Assembly (NCBI RefSeq): GCF_004791025.1
Contig: NZ_SRUO01000006.1
Coordinates: forward strand, 186,001 to 250,000
DNA length: 64,000 nt
From: Mesorhizobium sp. M4B.F.Ca.ET.203.01.1.1
Lineage (GTDB): Bacteria > Pseudomonadota > Alphaproteobacteria > Rhizobiales > Rhizobiaceae
Reading direction: 5' to 3'
Under the pieces are notes generated by a model, which was not told where the DNA came from, made no database searches, and saw only the letters and a program-made list of their open reading frames with translations. Below are positions 1 through 9,098 of this stretch, one piece after another. A program made the position numbers and the translations under genes. Each line of letters begins with the position of its first letter. The stretch's first letter is position 1.

Positions 1-501
1 GATGCCGGGAACCGCTGGTTGCTGGGTATCATACTTAGTCACGAACGGCGCTTCCCGGAATCGGATGCTGAGTTCGAAGCGACCTTCAAGCTCGATCCCA
101 ATCATGCCGATGCCTGGGCGATGCGCTCGGATCTCATCACCTTAAGGGGCGACGCCGTCAAGGGCGTCGAATTTGTGAAGCGGGCGTTGCGGCTCAATCC
201 GCACCCTCCGGGATGGTACTACTGGATGGCCGGTCAAGCCTATTATGCGCTCGGCGACTATCAATCTGCGGTCGAGGCCTTACGCAGGCCGGAAACCTAC
301 CGCACCACGTCGCGGCGCATCTTAGCGGCAGCCCTTGCGCAGCTCGGGCGCCTTGATGAAGCTCGTCAAGAGGCGGAATTCTTCCTGATGAGCGATCCCC
401 ATTTCAGCATCGGGCACTGGGCAACATCACAGCCATTCGACGACGAGGAAGTGCTCCAGCGCTTCGTCGAAGGCTACCGCAAGGCTGGCCTTCCCGACTA
501 A
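1..501 (+). CDS. TPR-repeat protein, C-terminal part (gene starts before the window)
   Basis: The frame is open from base 1 and ends in TAA at 499-501, so the start lies outside the window. The visible 166 residues form helical TPR-like repeats (AEFEATFKLDPNHADAW, then FVKRALRLNPHPPGWYYWMAGQAY). The last residues, FVEGYRKAGLPD, closely resemble the end of rhizobial class III adenylate cyclases that carry a TPR tail (recalled, not searched). The catalytic domain is not visible, so a cyclase is only an inference; the safe call is a TPR protein involved in protein-protein contacts. Confidence 0.75.
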   Translation, partial: DAGNRWLLGIILSHERRFPESDAEFEATFKLDPNHADAWAMRSDLITLRGDAVKGVEFVKRALRLNPHPPGWYYWMAGQAYYALGDYQSAVEALRRPETYRTTSRRILAAALAQLGRLDEARQEAEFFLMSDPHFSIGHWATSQPFDDEEVLQRFVEGYRKAGLPD

Positions 502-819
502 AGGGCGCATCCTTTGGATCGCCGGCTTGCTCTCGTCAGATATAGGCTCGTCTTTTGACTATGAGGGCAATGCCCGTGGGTTTCATCGATCAATGTCCGT
601 TGAGGGCGCAAACGCCCCTCACCTTCGCCTGTTCACTCAGATGTCTGCTATTGGGGTGCGGGCAGGATCCGTGCGACGACCGAGATTAGGCGCAAAGCTG
701 ACACTCGCTGCCATGCGTAGAGATTGTCGACACGAAGGAACACAGTGGCATTGCCACGAGCGGAATGACGGCCTTACAAACGCCTGACGACGAATTCTCA
801 GGATAGGGCAGGGGCTACT
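502..819. other. Intergenic stretch of about 320 bases, nothing recognised
   Basis: This stretch separates the TPR gene from the DUF4239 gene. Short open frames exist on both strands, but none has a convincing ribosome site or a recognisable protein. A purine-rich AGGGG lies about 8 bases before the next ATG at 820. I see no clear promoter or terminator. Confidence 0.4.
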
Positions 820-1614
820 ATGAGTGGCTGGTTGCATACTCTTCCACTCGCTTGGATGGCTGTCGTAGTGTTCGGGGCCACCTATATCGTCGCCTTGATC
901 TTGCACCAAGTCATCGCCGCTCTGTCTGCGGGCTCCGCGGCGCGGTCGTTCAAGGCGCTTTCGCCTGGCATGTTGCCGCCGCTCGGGATCATCTTTGGCC
1001 TATTTGTGGCGTTCACCGCGGCTCAGGTCTGGAGCGACAACGATCGCGCCAATGCGTCAGTCAATCGTGAGGCCAGTGCGTTGCGGTCGGCCGTGGTTCT
1101 GGCGAGCAGTTTTCCAGGGGAGCCCGAGGCGCGCCTACTGGCGCTGGTGCGCAGCTATATCGAGGAAACGACGAGCCGGGAGTGGCCGCTGATGGCCGAG
1201 AGCGCGGCGACCCTCACCATAATCCCGCCGGCGCTTAACGAGGCGCTGCGGACGACGCTGGCTTTGGCGCCAGCCAATCCCGGCCAGGAGATCGCGCAGC
1301 GCGAGATGACGAGGGCGCTTGAAGATGCCTTCGAGGCGCGTCGCCAACGGGTTCTCGTCAGCTCGGCACAAGTCAACCCCACGAAGTGGGCCTGCCTGAT
1401 CCTGCAAGCCTTCTGTGCTCTTCTCGCGATCGCGGTCGTCCATAGTGACAACCGAATGGCATCGGCGATCGCTCTTGGAAGTTTTGCGACCGGCGTGGCG
1501 GCATCCGTTTTGTTAATTCTCGCCCACGACCGGCCCTTCACGGGAGAGATCGCAGTATCACCGCAACCGTTGCTGCAGGTTATGCCCGAAGCCAATGCGG
1601 GCGCTGGCGGATGA
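820..1614 (+). CDS. DUF4239-type membrane protein
   Basis: 264 residues. Two N-terminal hydrophobic segments (about 8-32 and 50-68) are followed by a long soluble helical region (70-185) and two C-terminal hydrophobic segments (about 188-205 and 213-232). The segment FVAFTAAQVWSDNDRA followed by VNREASALRS is the hallmark of the DUF4239 (bestrophin-like) family, where a conserved aromatic/Trp and Glu line up near the membrane. The family's role is unknown; ion channel activity is speculation from the weak bestrophin similarity. The ATG at 820 follows an AGGGG ribosome site. It stands alone between a TPR gene and a convergent lipoprotein gene. Confidence 0.75.
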   Translation: MSGWLHTLPLAWMAVVVFGATYIVALILHQVIAALSAGSAARSFKALSPGMLPPLGIIFGLFVAFTAAQVWSDNDRANASVNREASALRSAVVLASSFPGEPEARLLALVRSYIEETTSREWPLMAESAATLTIIPPALNEALRTTLALAPANPGQEIAQREMTRALEDAFEARRQRVLVSSAQVNPTKWACLILQAFCALLAIAVVHSDNRMASAIALGSFATGVAASVLLILAHDRPFTGEIAVSPQPLLQVMPEANAGAGG

Positions 1615-1690
1615 TACAGGCCGGAGTGCCAAGACGGGTAAATTCCGTCGCGCTGTGAGGCTCTGATTTGGTGACAGGCAAAACTGCCCC

Positions 1691-2203
1691 CTACGAGTCG
1701 TCCCTCTCGTCGCGCAGATTGGACACAACGCGGCGGTTCTGCGACCTGCAGGCGGTGTCGGGACAGTCGCGGACCAGCCTGTCCTTGCCGTAGCCCTTCG
1801 CCCACATGCGGTTGCGGTCTATACCGCCGGCGGCGAGGTAGTTCATCACGGCATCGGCGCGCTGCTGCGACAGCGCCGTTTCGCTTGCGCCGGGATCGTC
1901 GGCGAAACCCTGCAGCTTGAGCAGCCAGCGCGGATACTTTGCCAACCAGGCGATCTGGGTGTCGAGGGTGGTCTTGGCGACAGAATCGAGCTCCGCCGAA
2001 CCTTTCGTGAAAAAGGTGCGGCGGCCGACATTGAGGATAAAATCCTCCTCGCTACCCGGCTGCACGTTTTGGAAGCCGGCAATCTCGGCGTTGGTGACGT
2101 CGGGCGTGGGCGGGGCCAGCGTGTTGCTGGTCGAGCACGATGCGGCCACCACCAGCAGGCCGGCGGCGAGCAGCCGACGCGTGTTTTCAATCATGCGGTT
2201 CAT
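1691..2203 (-). CDS. OmpA-family (Pal-like) outer-membrane lipoprotein
   Basis: 170 residues. The N-terminus is a lipoprotein signal with a lipobox ending at Cys23 (VVAASC), so the mature protein should be lipidated. From about residue 60 an OmpA C-terminal peptidoglycan-binding domain is visible: RTFFTKGSAELDSVAKTTL, then LQGFADDPGASETALSQQRADAVMNYL and the closing SQNRRVV. This domain binds diaminopimelate of peptidoglycan and tethers the outer membrane. The gene follows the L,D-transpeptidase gene with a 9-base gap, so the two probably form an envelope-maintenance operon. It is not the canonical pal gene of the tol-pal cluster, since no tol genes are adjacent. Confidence 0.85.
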   Translation of the reverse strand: MNRMIENTRRLLAAGLLVVAASCSTSNTLAPPTPDVTNAEIAGFQNVQPGSEEDFILNVGRRTFFTKGSAELDSVAKTTLDTQIAWLAKYPRWLLKLQGFADDPGASETALSQQRADAVMNYLAAGGIDRNRMWAKGYGKDRLVRDCPDTACRSQNRRVVSNLRDERDDS

Positions 2204-2212
2204 GGTGCGCCA

Positions 2213-2878
2213 TCATTCGACAGTGGTGGAGGCGGGCGCCTGGTCGGCGATGTGCGGCAGGACCTCCACCGCAGTGCCGATCGGGCACCGCTGGTAGAGG
2301 TCGATGATGTCTTCCGGGAACATGCGGATGCAGCCGCTGGAAGCGTCGGTGCCGATGCTCCACGGTTCCAGCGTGCCATGCAGGCGGTAGCCGATGTCGG
2401 CGCCGTCGCGATACAGATAGAGCGCGCGCGGCCCGAGCGGATTGTTGGGCGCGCCGCCTGCGATCATGGGCGGTAGCTCCGGTCTGCGCTTAAGCATTTC
2501 GGGGGGCGGGACCCATTGCGGCCACAGCGCGCGGCGGTCGATCGTCGCGCGGCCGTACCATTTGAAGCCCTCCTTGCCGACGCCGACGCCGTAGCGGATG
2601 GCGGTCTTGTTTTCCATGATGAGGTAGAGAAAGTGGTGGCGGGTATCGACCACGACGGTGCCGACCGACTCGCTGCTGAAATACTTGACGATCTGGCGAT
2701 GCCATCTCTTGTCGATCTTGGCGAAGTTGGTCTTTCGATAGACAAAATTGTTGTCGGTGGCGGTACCGGCGAAATAGGATTTTGCCGCCGCGGCTCGAAC
2801 AGTATTGCCGGTTGCACCGACCGCGACCAATGCCAGGCCGCCGGTCACGACACCCCTGCGTGATAAAACCATCGGCAA
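2213..2878 (-). CDS. L,D-transpeptidase (YkuD domain), Tat-type signal
   Basis: 221 residues. The N-terminus carries a twin-arginine motif followed by a hydrophobic stretch and an Ala-rich cleavage region (SRRGVVTGG to about 31), suggesting Tat export. The YkuD catalytic motif is intact: His167-Gly168 and Ser181-Gly-Cys183-Ile-Arg185. These enzymes make 3-3 crosslinks in peptidoglycan or attach outer-membrane proteins to it. The domain starts near residue 68 (VGTVVVDTRHHFLYL). It lies upstream of, and nearly touches, an OmpA-like lipoprotein gene on the same strand, which fits linkage or anchoring at the cell wall. Confidence 0.9.
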   Translation of the reverse strand: MPMVLSRRGVVTGGLALVAVGATGNTVRAAAAKSYFAGTATDNNFVYRKTNFAKIDKRWHRQIVKYFSSESVGTVVVDTRHHFLYLIMENKTAIRYGVGVGKEGFKWYGRATIDRRALWPQWVPPPEMLKRRPELPPMIAGGAPNNPLGPRALYLYRDGADIGYRLHGTLEPWSIGTDASSGCIRMFPEDIIDLYQRCPIGTAVEVLPHIADQAPASTTVE

Positions 2879-3131
2879 TCCCCCATGCCTTTAGGCTGGC
2901 AAACCATAGTTGAGAACTATTTCGCCTCAAAGTGGAAAATGCCGCAGTTAGCTGGAAGCCGTCCATCCGCTTTTGGGGGGTGAGCGCGACAAGCCATTTC
3001 GACTTCGGACCTCATCCCGGTCGTCGGCAACATTTTCGTCGCGTCCCCAAAGCAGCCACTTTGCCATTTGTGGCCTTGATCTTGGATCGGCTCATTGAAC
3101 GCATGGACACCATCGGAGCTGCCCCCCGCGA

Positions 3132-5264
3132 CTAGAACCTCAACACCCAGGCTTCCACTTTTCCCTTGCCTTTGACTTCGATGGCGCCCCGCGGCTCGAA
3201 GACGAATTGGTGCTTGAGCTGTTCGTAGACGGGGCGCGTTACCTGAACAGAATCGGGAACTCCGCCAGACTCCATGCGGCTCGCCAGGTTCACCGTGTCA
3301 CCCCATAAATCATAGATGTACTTACTCTTCCCAATGACTCCGGCGACCACTGGCCCGCTGTTGACGCCAACCCTGAGCTTCATCGAGACGTTGTGTTCCA
3401 TCGCGTGCTCACGGGTAATGTGGACCATGCGGATGGCCATGCGGACCATGCGCTCGGCGTGGTTGGCCATCGGCACGGGCAGGCCGCACACCGCCATATA
3501 GGAGTCGCCCACCGTCTTGATCTTCTCGATGCCAAGATCGTTGGCGGCAACGTCGAAGCGCGTGAAGAGTCCGTTGAGAAACACCACGACATCGTGCGGC
3601 GGCATTTCCGATGTCAGTGCCGTGAACCCGACCAGGTCTGCGAAGGCGACCGTGACCTCGGCGAAGCCGTCGGCGATCCTCTCCTCGCCAGCGCGCAGCC
3701 GATTGGCGATCGGTGCCGGCAGGACGTTGAGCAGCAGCTGCTCATTCTCGCGGTTCTTGTTCTCGATCACGACATTCTTCTGGCGCAGATCCTCAACCAT
3801 GCCATTGAAGGCCGAGCAGAGTTCGCCAATCTCGTCGCGCGTGCGGACCGGCACGCTGGTCGCATAGTCGCCGGCAGAGAAGCGTTTCACCCCGGCAGTG
3901 AGATCGCGGAGCGGTCCGAGCAGCGCGCGCGAAAGCCAGGCGGCGGTGGCCGCGACCACAAGCATCGCCAGTCCTCCGACGAGCAACAGATCCCGGCGGA
4001 GTTCGGCGATCGGTGCGAAGGCCTCGGCGCTGTCGACCTTGGCGACGAGAGCCCACTTGAGGTCGGAAATCGCGAGCGGTCCCCATGAAGCGAGCGTTGG
4101 GACGCCACGGTATCCGATGATCTCGCCCGTGCCCTCGACACCGGCGAGCGCGGCACGGGAGGCCTCGGTGTCAATGCGCTGATGCAGCACTGGTGTCCCG
4201 TAACGCTGAATGGCGGCGATCTCCTCTTCCGAGGCGCCGACGGACTTGAGGTCGGCGAAGAAGCTATCCCGGTTCTCGTAGAATGCCCGCGGGCCAGAGC
4301 GCGCCAGATAATCGGGTCCGACGAGATAGGCCCCACCCGTGCCGCCGAACCCTTCCTGCCGCCAGCGGCGGTTGCCGGTGACAACACTGTCGATCTCATC
4401 ATTCGACAGTTTCGCGACCAGCACGCCGATGACGGCGCCCTGGGCAATCACCGGTGCTGCCATGAAGGCGATCGGCGCGCCGCCTGACGGCGCATAAGAG
4501 GCGAAATCCACGAGGCAGATGGCTGATGGGTCTGCGATCTGCGAGCAGCGGGCGACGGCAGCCGCGACGTTGGCGCTGCGATACGGACCCAACTGAAGAG
4601 ACGTGGTGAAATCCACCTCCTTCTCGACCGTATAGATCAGGCGACCTGATTTGGGGTCGGCAATCATGAGATCGAAAAAGCCCACCGTGGTAGCCGCCGC
4701 GCGCATCAATGGATGATATATGGCATGCAGCCTGGAGTATTCGCTTCCGTCGCCGGCGTCGTCGAGAAGCTTGCGCCGCTCCGCGGGGTTCGGATTTTCC
4801 ACAATGTAGTGATACTGCAGATCGTAGGGGGCACCATCGACCGGCAGGTAGTCCGACAGGGCTGGTTCCCTGCCCAGGGTGCGCGTCATTCCGGGGATGA
4901 AGTTCTCAGTGTACCAATCGCCGACCCTCTGCCGCAACTCAGGCGGCGCGCCTGCCCGGTCGAGTTGCTCGACCGCGGTCCGGAACTCGCGTGTCGCATC
5001 GACCACCATCTTGGAAGTCGCAAGCAGTCGCAGTTCCGCCTGGATCGTGCGGAAGTAGTTTTCAACCTGGCGCGTCTTGGTCTGGCGAGCGGCCGTGAGT
5101 TGGTCAAAGACTGCTTTTTCGAGAGCGTCGCGGGCGCGGAAGTAACCGAGCGCCCCGCTGACCATGACCGCGATGGCGCCAAGAAGGACGAGGGTTGTAA
5201 ACAGCTTTGCAGCCAATCCCCAGCCCGCGTGGCTGGATGAACCCGTTACATCTGAAGACGACAC
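3132..5264 (-). CDS. Membrane adenylate cyclase with periplasmic sensor, HAMP and class III cyclase domains
   Basis: 710 residues. A membrane segment at about 17-38 and another near 425-445 flank a large periplasmic region of Cache type. A HAMP domain follows (about 445-500, LLGPLRDLTAGVKRFSAGD and TRDEIGELCSAFNGMVEDL). The class III cyclase domain spans about 530-710. Both metal-binding Asp motifs are present (AFADLVGFT and TVGDSYMAV), as are the Lys of EKIKT and the Asp of YDLWGD that favour ATP over GTP, and NLASRM. The protein probably makes cAMP in response to an external signal. It is a single gene with no obvious operon partner; the ligand cannot be read from sequence. Confidence 0.9.
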   Translation of the reverse strand: MSSSDVTGSSSHAGWGLAAKLFTTLVLLGAIAVMVSGALGYFRARDALEKAVFDQLTAARQTKTRQVENYFRTIQAELRLLATSKMVVDATREFRTAVEQLDRAGAPPELRQRVGDWYTENFIPGMTRTLGREPALSDYLPVDGAPYDLQYHYIVENPNPAERRKLLDDAGDGSEYSRLHAIYHPLMRAAATTVGFFDLMIADPKSGRLIYTVEKEVDFTTSLQLGPYRSANVAAAVARCSQIADPSAICLVDFASYAPSGGAPIAFMAAPVIAQGAVIGVLVAKLSNDEIDSVVTGNRRWRQEGFGGTGGAYLVGPDYLARSGPRAFYENRDSFFADLKSVGASEEEIAAIQRYGTPVLHQRIDTEASRAALAGVEGTGEIIGYRGVPTLASWGPLAISDLKWALVAKVDSAEAFAPIAELRRDLLLVGGLAMLVVAATAAWLSRALLGPLRDLTAGVKRFSAGDYATSVPVRTRDEIGELCSAFNGMVEDLRQKNVVIENKNRENEQLLLNVLPAPIANRLRAGEERIADGFAEVTVAFADLVGFTALTSEMPPHDVVVFLNGLFTRFDVAANDLGIEKIKTVGDSYMAVCGLPVPMANHAERMVRMAIRMVHITREHAMEHNVSMKLRVGVNSGPVVAGVIGKSKYIYDLWGDTVNLASRMESGGVPDSVQVTRPVYEQLKHQFVFEPRGAIEVKGKGKVEAWVLRF

Positions 5265-5484
5265 GAGATCTTACTTTGCTTTTGCGTTAGGGGCGTCGCG
5301 TCTGACGGCAAGCCAGAATCGTGTTTCATCTGTTTCCCCCTTCTCCCTCGCATATGCATAGCAAATTTGCTGCGAGACGTGTGCGGGAATGCGTTGTCGA
5401 TTTGCCAGTGGGACCGCACGGCAGAAGCGTCGCGGTCGCACGGACACCGTCCGCTTGTTCTATCACTCATCGAACTTTCGGCAG

Positions 5485-6414
5485 TCAGGGTCGGCGGCTT
5501 GTCTCGCTGCCCCAGGTCGGGTTCTGCAAATCTCCGTGCAGGCAATAGTCGAAAGCATGGCACGCGTCGGTAGCGGGCCGGGTTTCCCAGAATGAACAGG
5601 CGAGATTCGCCGTCCGCACGACGCGCTCTCGCGCTTGCTCAACGCCGATGCCGAGGATCAGGGAACCGTCCTTGCGCTCGCGTAGCCACTTCTCAATGCC
5701 ATGTCCCAGATCTTGCGCGTTTTTGAAACTCAGGCTCATCGTGAGATTGGTTTCCAGGGCGGCTGTGGTCGCATCAGGCCAAAGCGGAGCAAGCGCAAGT
5801 TCCGATCTTGTCATCTCGCCTTCTCGCAGGACAGCGCAATCCGCCGCTATGGCGACGCGTTGCGCCGCCCGCCACCTGGCCATGTCATCGCGTCCGGTCG
5901 GACCGTATATGCTGAGCGTGTCGAGCAAATCCCGATAGGAGCGGTCCCGATCGAATGCGAGGTCGCGAAATTCCAGCGCCGCAATCGCTTCGACAAGCGA
6001 AACTCCCCTTCGAGCAGCTTCGGTCGCGTCCTGCCAGGCAGCAACGGCATAGTCGCTGCTTATTATATTGCGCTGGTAGAAGTCGGGAAGCGCCTCGTCG
6101 AGTTTGGCCAGCGGCGTCGCAAGGGCGTCGAAGGCCTCACGCCGCGCATCGTTGCGAACACCATCGAATACGAATTCGCTCCAGGTGACGAAGATTGCCC
6201 GGATTGAATGCAAGCGAATGGGAAGCTCTATTTCGCGCCCCAATCCCCAGGGCCCATCGCCAATGCGTGCAATTCCAGGGAAGGCGCGCATGGCCGCTCG
6301 CAATGCGACCAGGCGCTTGCTCGCATCGTCGGAGATGCTGGCCAGCATGGCGCGAGGCGAAACATCGTCCGCAAGTCGCTCGCTCCAGAATCTGAGCCGT
6401 TCAGATGGGTGCAT
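5485..6414 (-). CDS. Hypothetical protein, 309 residues
   Basis: I do not recognise a family. The protein is predicted to be soluble and mostly helical, without a signal peptide or membrane segment. Visible landmarks are an Arg/Glu-rich N-terminus (MHPSERLRFWSERL), a central stretch rich in Asp and Arg (FRDLAFDRDRSYRDLLDTL) and a Cys-containing C-terminus (ACSFWETRPATDACHAFDYC). Codon use is GC-rich at third positions like its neighbours, so it is probably a real gene. It lies alone between the adenylate cyclase and a LysR remnant on the other strand. Confidence 0.55.
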   Translation of the reverse strand: MHPSERLRFWSERLADDVSPRAMLASISDDASKRLVALRAAMRAFPGIARIGDGPWGLGREIELPIRLHSIRAIFVTWSEFVFDGVRNDARREAFDALATPLAKLDEALPDFYQRNIISSDYAVAAWQDATEAARRGVSLVEAIAALEFRDLAFDRDRSYRDLLDTLSIYGPTGRDDMARWRAAQRVAIAADCAVLREGEMTRSELALAPLWPDATTAALETNLTMSLSFKNAQDLGHGIEKWLRERKDGSLILGIGVEQARERVVRTANLACSFWETRPATDACHAFDYCLHGDLQNPTWGSETSRRP

Positions 6415-6531
6415 TGGGTCTCGGGATCGGCTTGCCGGTAGTGGGAAGCCAATCTTGCCACATAGTACCTAAGATTGCCTGCACGCGACGTCAGCACGGC
6501 GAACCGCCGGACCGGCCAGGTGGGTCATCGC

Positions 6532-6815
6532 GTGCCACTAACCTGTCCTGCCGACATGGTTCACCATAACCTGCTGCATGAAACGCCTGATCGGCACGAT
6601 TGGAATGTTTGGGCTGGGCAATTCGCGCCTAATCTTCTCGATTTGAACTCGGGTGAGGCCTTTCCCAGCGCCGATATGGCCTATCGCGCCGCGGCCATGA
6701 GCCAGGGCGTCGCGATCGGAGACCTCGCCGTGCTCCACGAGGAGATCACCACCGGGGAACTGGTCCTATCGCTGCGTTCCGCAAATGGGTTTCGGAGGAA
6801 GCCGCGCGGTCCTGA
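6532..6815 (+). pseudogene. Remnant of a GcvA-like LysR regulator (C-terminal effector-binding part)
   Basis: The frame starting at 6532 reads like the last third of a GcvA-type LysR protein: VPLTCPADMVHHNLLHE, SADMAYRAAAMSQGVAIGDLAVL, EEITTGELVL. At about 6768 the match jumps frame: from 6771 another frame reads AAFRKWVSEEAARS then TGA at 6813-6815, which is the usual C-terminus of the same family (compare AAFREWLIEEA in the intact LysR gene at 19413-20333). About 25-30 residues that normally lie between the two pieces are missing. The helix-turn-helix half is absent. It therefore cannot encode a working regulator. Confidence 0.7.
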
Positions 6816-6927
6816 AGGCCGCGCCTGCGCCTCACTGCACCCAGCTTGACTCCACCTCTCGCCAGCTCCAACAGCTCATAGACTGCGGCCGGGCTGCCAT
6901 GGGACGAACGCGTAGGCTCAGGTCTTC

Positions 6928-7590
6928 TCACTTCTTTCTAGCGCGATACACACCGCCATCACGTGCGAAAGGCTCTACATCTCGACAATCAGGAGGAGCT
7001 TTAACGGCGGCCATCAGTGCCAATAGGTACGGAATTCGGAACTCGTCCCTGTTGCTTTCTTGGATCTTATTCACGGCGACCGAACTGACAGAGTAGTCTG
7101 GACAGGTAATGGAAGCCCCGAGATATCCACCCCATGCCACCGCTGCTGCGTGGATTTTATACTGTGAACTGCCACGCGGCGTCGCATCGAGTAGACTTAG
7201 CATCTCTTCGCGGGGGTTCGAGGTTCCAATATCGAAATCAAGAATTTCAGCGCCCAGGTCATCACACTCTTCTCCGGGTATCCCGCCGTCTTTGCCACTC
7301 CAAGTGCTTTGGGCGTCGAAGTAGATTTTTTGTACCAGTGTGATATCTGAAGGGCTAAGACTCCAAGTCAGCTTTTTGTAGTAATTTTCCAATGCCTTAA
7401 TATCTATCAGTGGAACCAAATCGCATTTATCGTCAAATTCTTTGTGTAGCGTCAGAGCGTTCATCATGCGGCCGAGTATGTTGGCGCGATACAACGAATC
7501 TCGGCTGGCCACGTTGTGATAGACCTCCTTCGCCAAAACGGTCGACGACGCGAGAGAAGCGAGAAACGACAACAGAAGGATGAAACGCAC
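6928..7590 (-). CDS. Hypothetical secreted protein, 220 residues
   Basis: A clear Sec signal peptide (MRFILLLSFLASLASSTVLA, cleavage near 20) precedes about 200 residues that I cannot assign to a family. Several Cys residues are present (CDLVPL, EECDDLG, ITCPDYS, PPDCRD), which fits a disulfide-containing periplasmic protein. The coding sequence is visibly richer in A and T than its neighbours, with many A/T third positions, suggesting recent acquisition or relaxed codon selection. It stands next to a degraded LysR remnant, so the region looks accessory. Confidence 0.6.
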   Translation of the reverse strand: MRFILLLSFLASLASSTVLAKEVYHNVASRDSLYRANILGRMMNALTLHKEFDDKCDLVPLIDIKALENYYKKLTWSLSPSDITLVQKIYFDAQSTWSGKDGGIPGEECDDLGAEILDFDIGTSNPREEMLSLLDATPRGSSQYKIHAAAVAWGGYLGASITCPDYSVSSVAVNKIQESNRDEFRIPYLLALMAAVKAPPDCRDVEPFARDGGVYRARKK

Positions 7591-7899
7591 TTCGACGCCC
7601 TTTCCGTGAACGCAGCCATCTTAAGCAGCAAACCTAAAGACGGACTGATTTGAAAACAATGTAGGGGCGAAGCAAGCAGGGCCCGAACTTAACCATTTCT
7701 TTTCATGGCAAGCAGTTCGCGGTGGATCGGGTGGGGAACAGTGCCTGCTTGCGCGAAAGGCGTGCCGGTCTCAACCGCGCCAATGTCCGGCGTCAGAGAG
7801 CGGACCCACCTCCGGAATGACGATATGAGGTGCAGAACTGTCGTTCACTTCGGCCAATCAGGCTGCGCCGTGGATGAACGGGATAGGGCGCGGGCAGAC
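7591..7899. other. Intergenic stretch of about 310 bases, nothing recognised
   Basis: Between the secreted hypothetical gene and the next small gene there is no protein I can support. An open frame on the plus strand from 7705 overlaps the small gene on the other strand and has no recognisable content. No strong hairpin or terminator is apparent. Confidence 0.35.
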
Positions 7900-8130
7900 T
7901 TACTCCGAAAAGCTCACGCTCACGCCGCGCTGCCGAAAATAGGCCTGCATCAACTTGCGACCGGAGCGGTTGCTCTGCGCCAATTTGGCCGGATCGAACA
8001 CCGCCTGTTTTTTCCCCTCTCGTGCCAGCGCCGCCTTGAGTGTCGCGATATGTGCATCGATGTCGGCATTGTCCGCTCGGAGTGAGGCGTAGATGTTCTC
8101 GGTCGCCTCGGCCACGGTGAGTTCGTTCAA
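7900..8130 (-). CDS. Small conserved-looking protein, 76 residues
   Basis: A small Ala/Lys-rich helical protein beginning NELTVAEATENIY and ending GRKLMQAYFRQRGVSVSF, with no signal peptide. I chose the TTG at 8130 because AAAGGA lies 8 bases upstream of it; an in-frame GTG at 8169 would add 13 residues but has no ribosome site. I recall similar small hypothetical proteins in rhizobia but no function. It is a single gene, divergent from the peroxiredoxin-like gene downstream. Confidence 0.55.
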   Translation of the reverse strand: MNELTVAEATENIYASLRADNADIDAHIATLKAALAREGKKQAVFDPAKLAQSNRSGRKLMQAYFRQRGVSVSFSE

Positions 8131-8394
8131 AGCTGTCGTCCTTTGATTGATTTGAGCGGCGCTTAGCACAGATTCGCGGCGCCGCCGAGAGCGACACCAG
8201 CGCCATCTGGTAAGCGTGGCCCTCCTTAAGAACGCCTTAGCGTCCGCCCACTCCGTGCTATAATTGGACTATCGACGCCGACCTGACTAAGGCCGACCGC
8301 GATTTCAGCATGCCCAAGGACGTATGTGCCGCACATGAGCTCAAGCCGCCCGCCCGCACATCCGTCGTGAATTGACCCGGGAGGAGGGATCAGC

Positions 8395-9066
8395 ATGCCA
8401 GAACGTCTCAACATAGGCCCGCTGCAACTTGGCGAAACGGCGCCCAATTTCGTGCTCGACGCGATTACCCGCGAGGGCAAGATCGCCATCGACGATTTCC
8501 GAGGCGAGAAACCAGTGCTGGTCGGACTGTATAGAGGCTTGCATTGCCCCTTTTGCAGGCGCCATATCGCCATACTTTCGCAACTCACCCCAGCCCTCAA
8601 GGCGAAGGGCATCGAAAGCCTGACGGTGGTAAACACACCTGTCGAGCGGGCGCGCCTTTATCTCCGCTACCATCCGATGCTAGGCCTCGCGGCATCCGAT
8701 CCGGAGCGGACTTCACACCGCGCCTTTGGGTTGCCGAATATGCAGATCACCGAAGACGAGAGCGCATGGCCGCAAAAGGTTTCGATGAGCGATGTGAGGT
8801 CGATACGGGTCGAATTGCCGGACGAGATGCCGGAACCGATGGACCCTTTTGCGGCGCTCGAATATCTGAACAAGAAAGACGGCTACGACATCACTGAAGC
8901 GGATCACCAGATGATGGCAACCGGCATAGGGCAGCTCGTCGGCCAGTTCCTGCTGGACCGCGATGGCGTCGTTCGCTGGGCCTCCAACGAGGTCCTCGAT
9001 GGCGGCCTGTTCGGCGCCCCGAACACTCGGGAGCTGATGTCGGCAGCGTCACAAATCGGAAGCTAA
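8395..9066 (+). CDS. AhpC/TSA peroxiredoxin-like protein
   Basis: 223 residues with a thioredoxin fold of the AhpC/TSA type: GETAPNFVLDAITREGK at the N-terminus and RGLHCPFCRRH with Cys51 and Cys54. The CPFC pair is the likely redox centre; the PxxxTxxC arrangement of typical peroxiredoxins is altered, so it may act as a thiol-disulfide reductase or a divergent peroxidase. The start at 8395 is well supported by a GGGAGGAGGGA ribosome site. No signal peptide, so it is cytoplasmic. It is monocistronic, with a convergent amidotransferase gene downstream. Confidence 0.8.
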   Translation: MPERLNIGPLQLGETAPNFVLDAITREGKIAIDDFRGEKPVLVGLYRGLHCPFCRRHIAILSQLTPALKAKGIESLTVVNTPVERARLYLRYHPMLGLAASDPERTSHRAFGLPNMQITEDESAWPQKVSMSDVRSIRVELPDEMPEPMDPFAALEYLNKKDGYDITEADHQMMATGIGQLVGQFLLDRDGVVRWASNEVLDGGLFGAPNTRELMSAASQIGS

Positions 9067-9098
9067 GGTCAAGCTCCGCTGCTCAAAGCAATTGGTCT

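Noticed and set aside
527..909. Two short overlapping open frames on opposite strands
   Set aside because: No ribosome site, no family, and the minus-strand frame runs into the DUF4239 gene.
7705..8085. A 126-codon plus-strand frame
   Set aside because: Overlaps the better supported small minus-strand gene, with no recognisable content.
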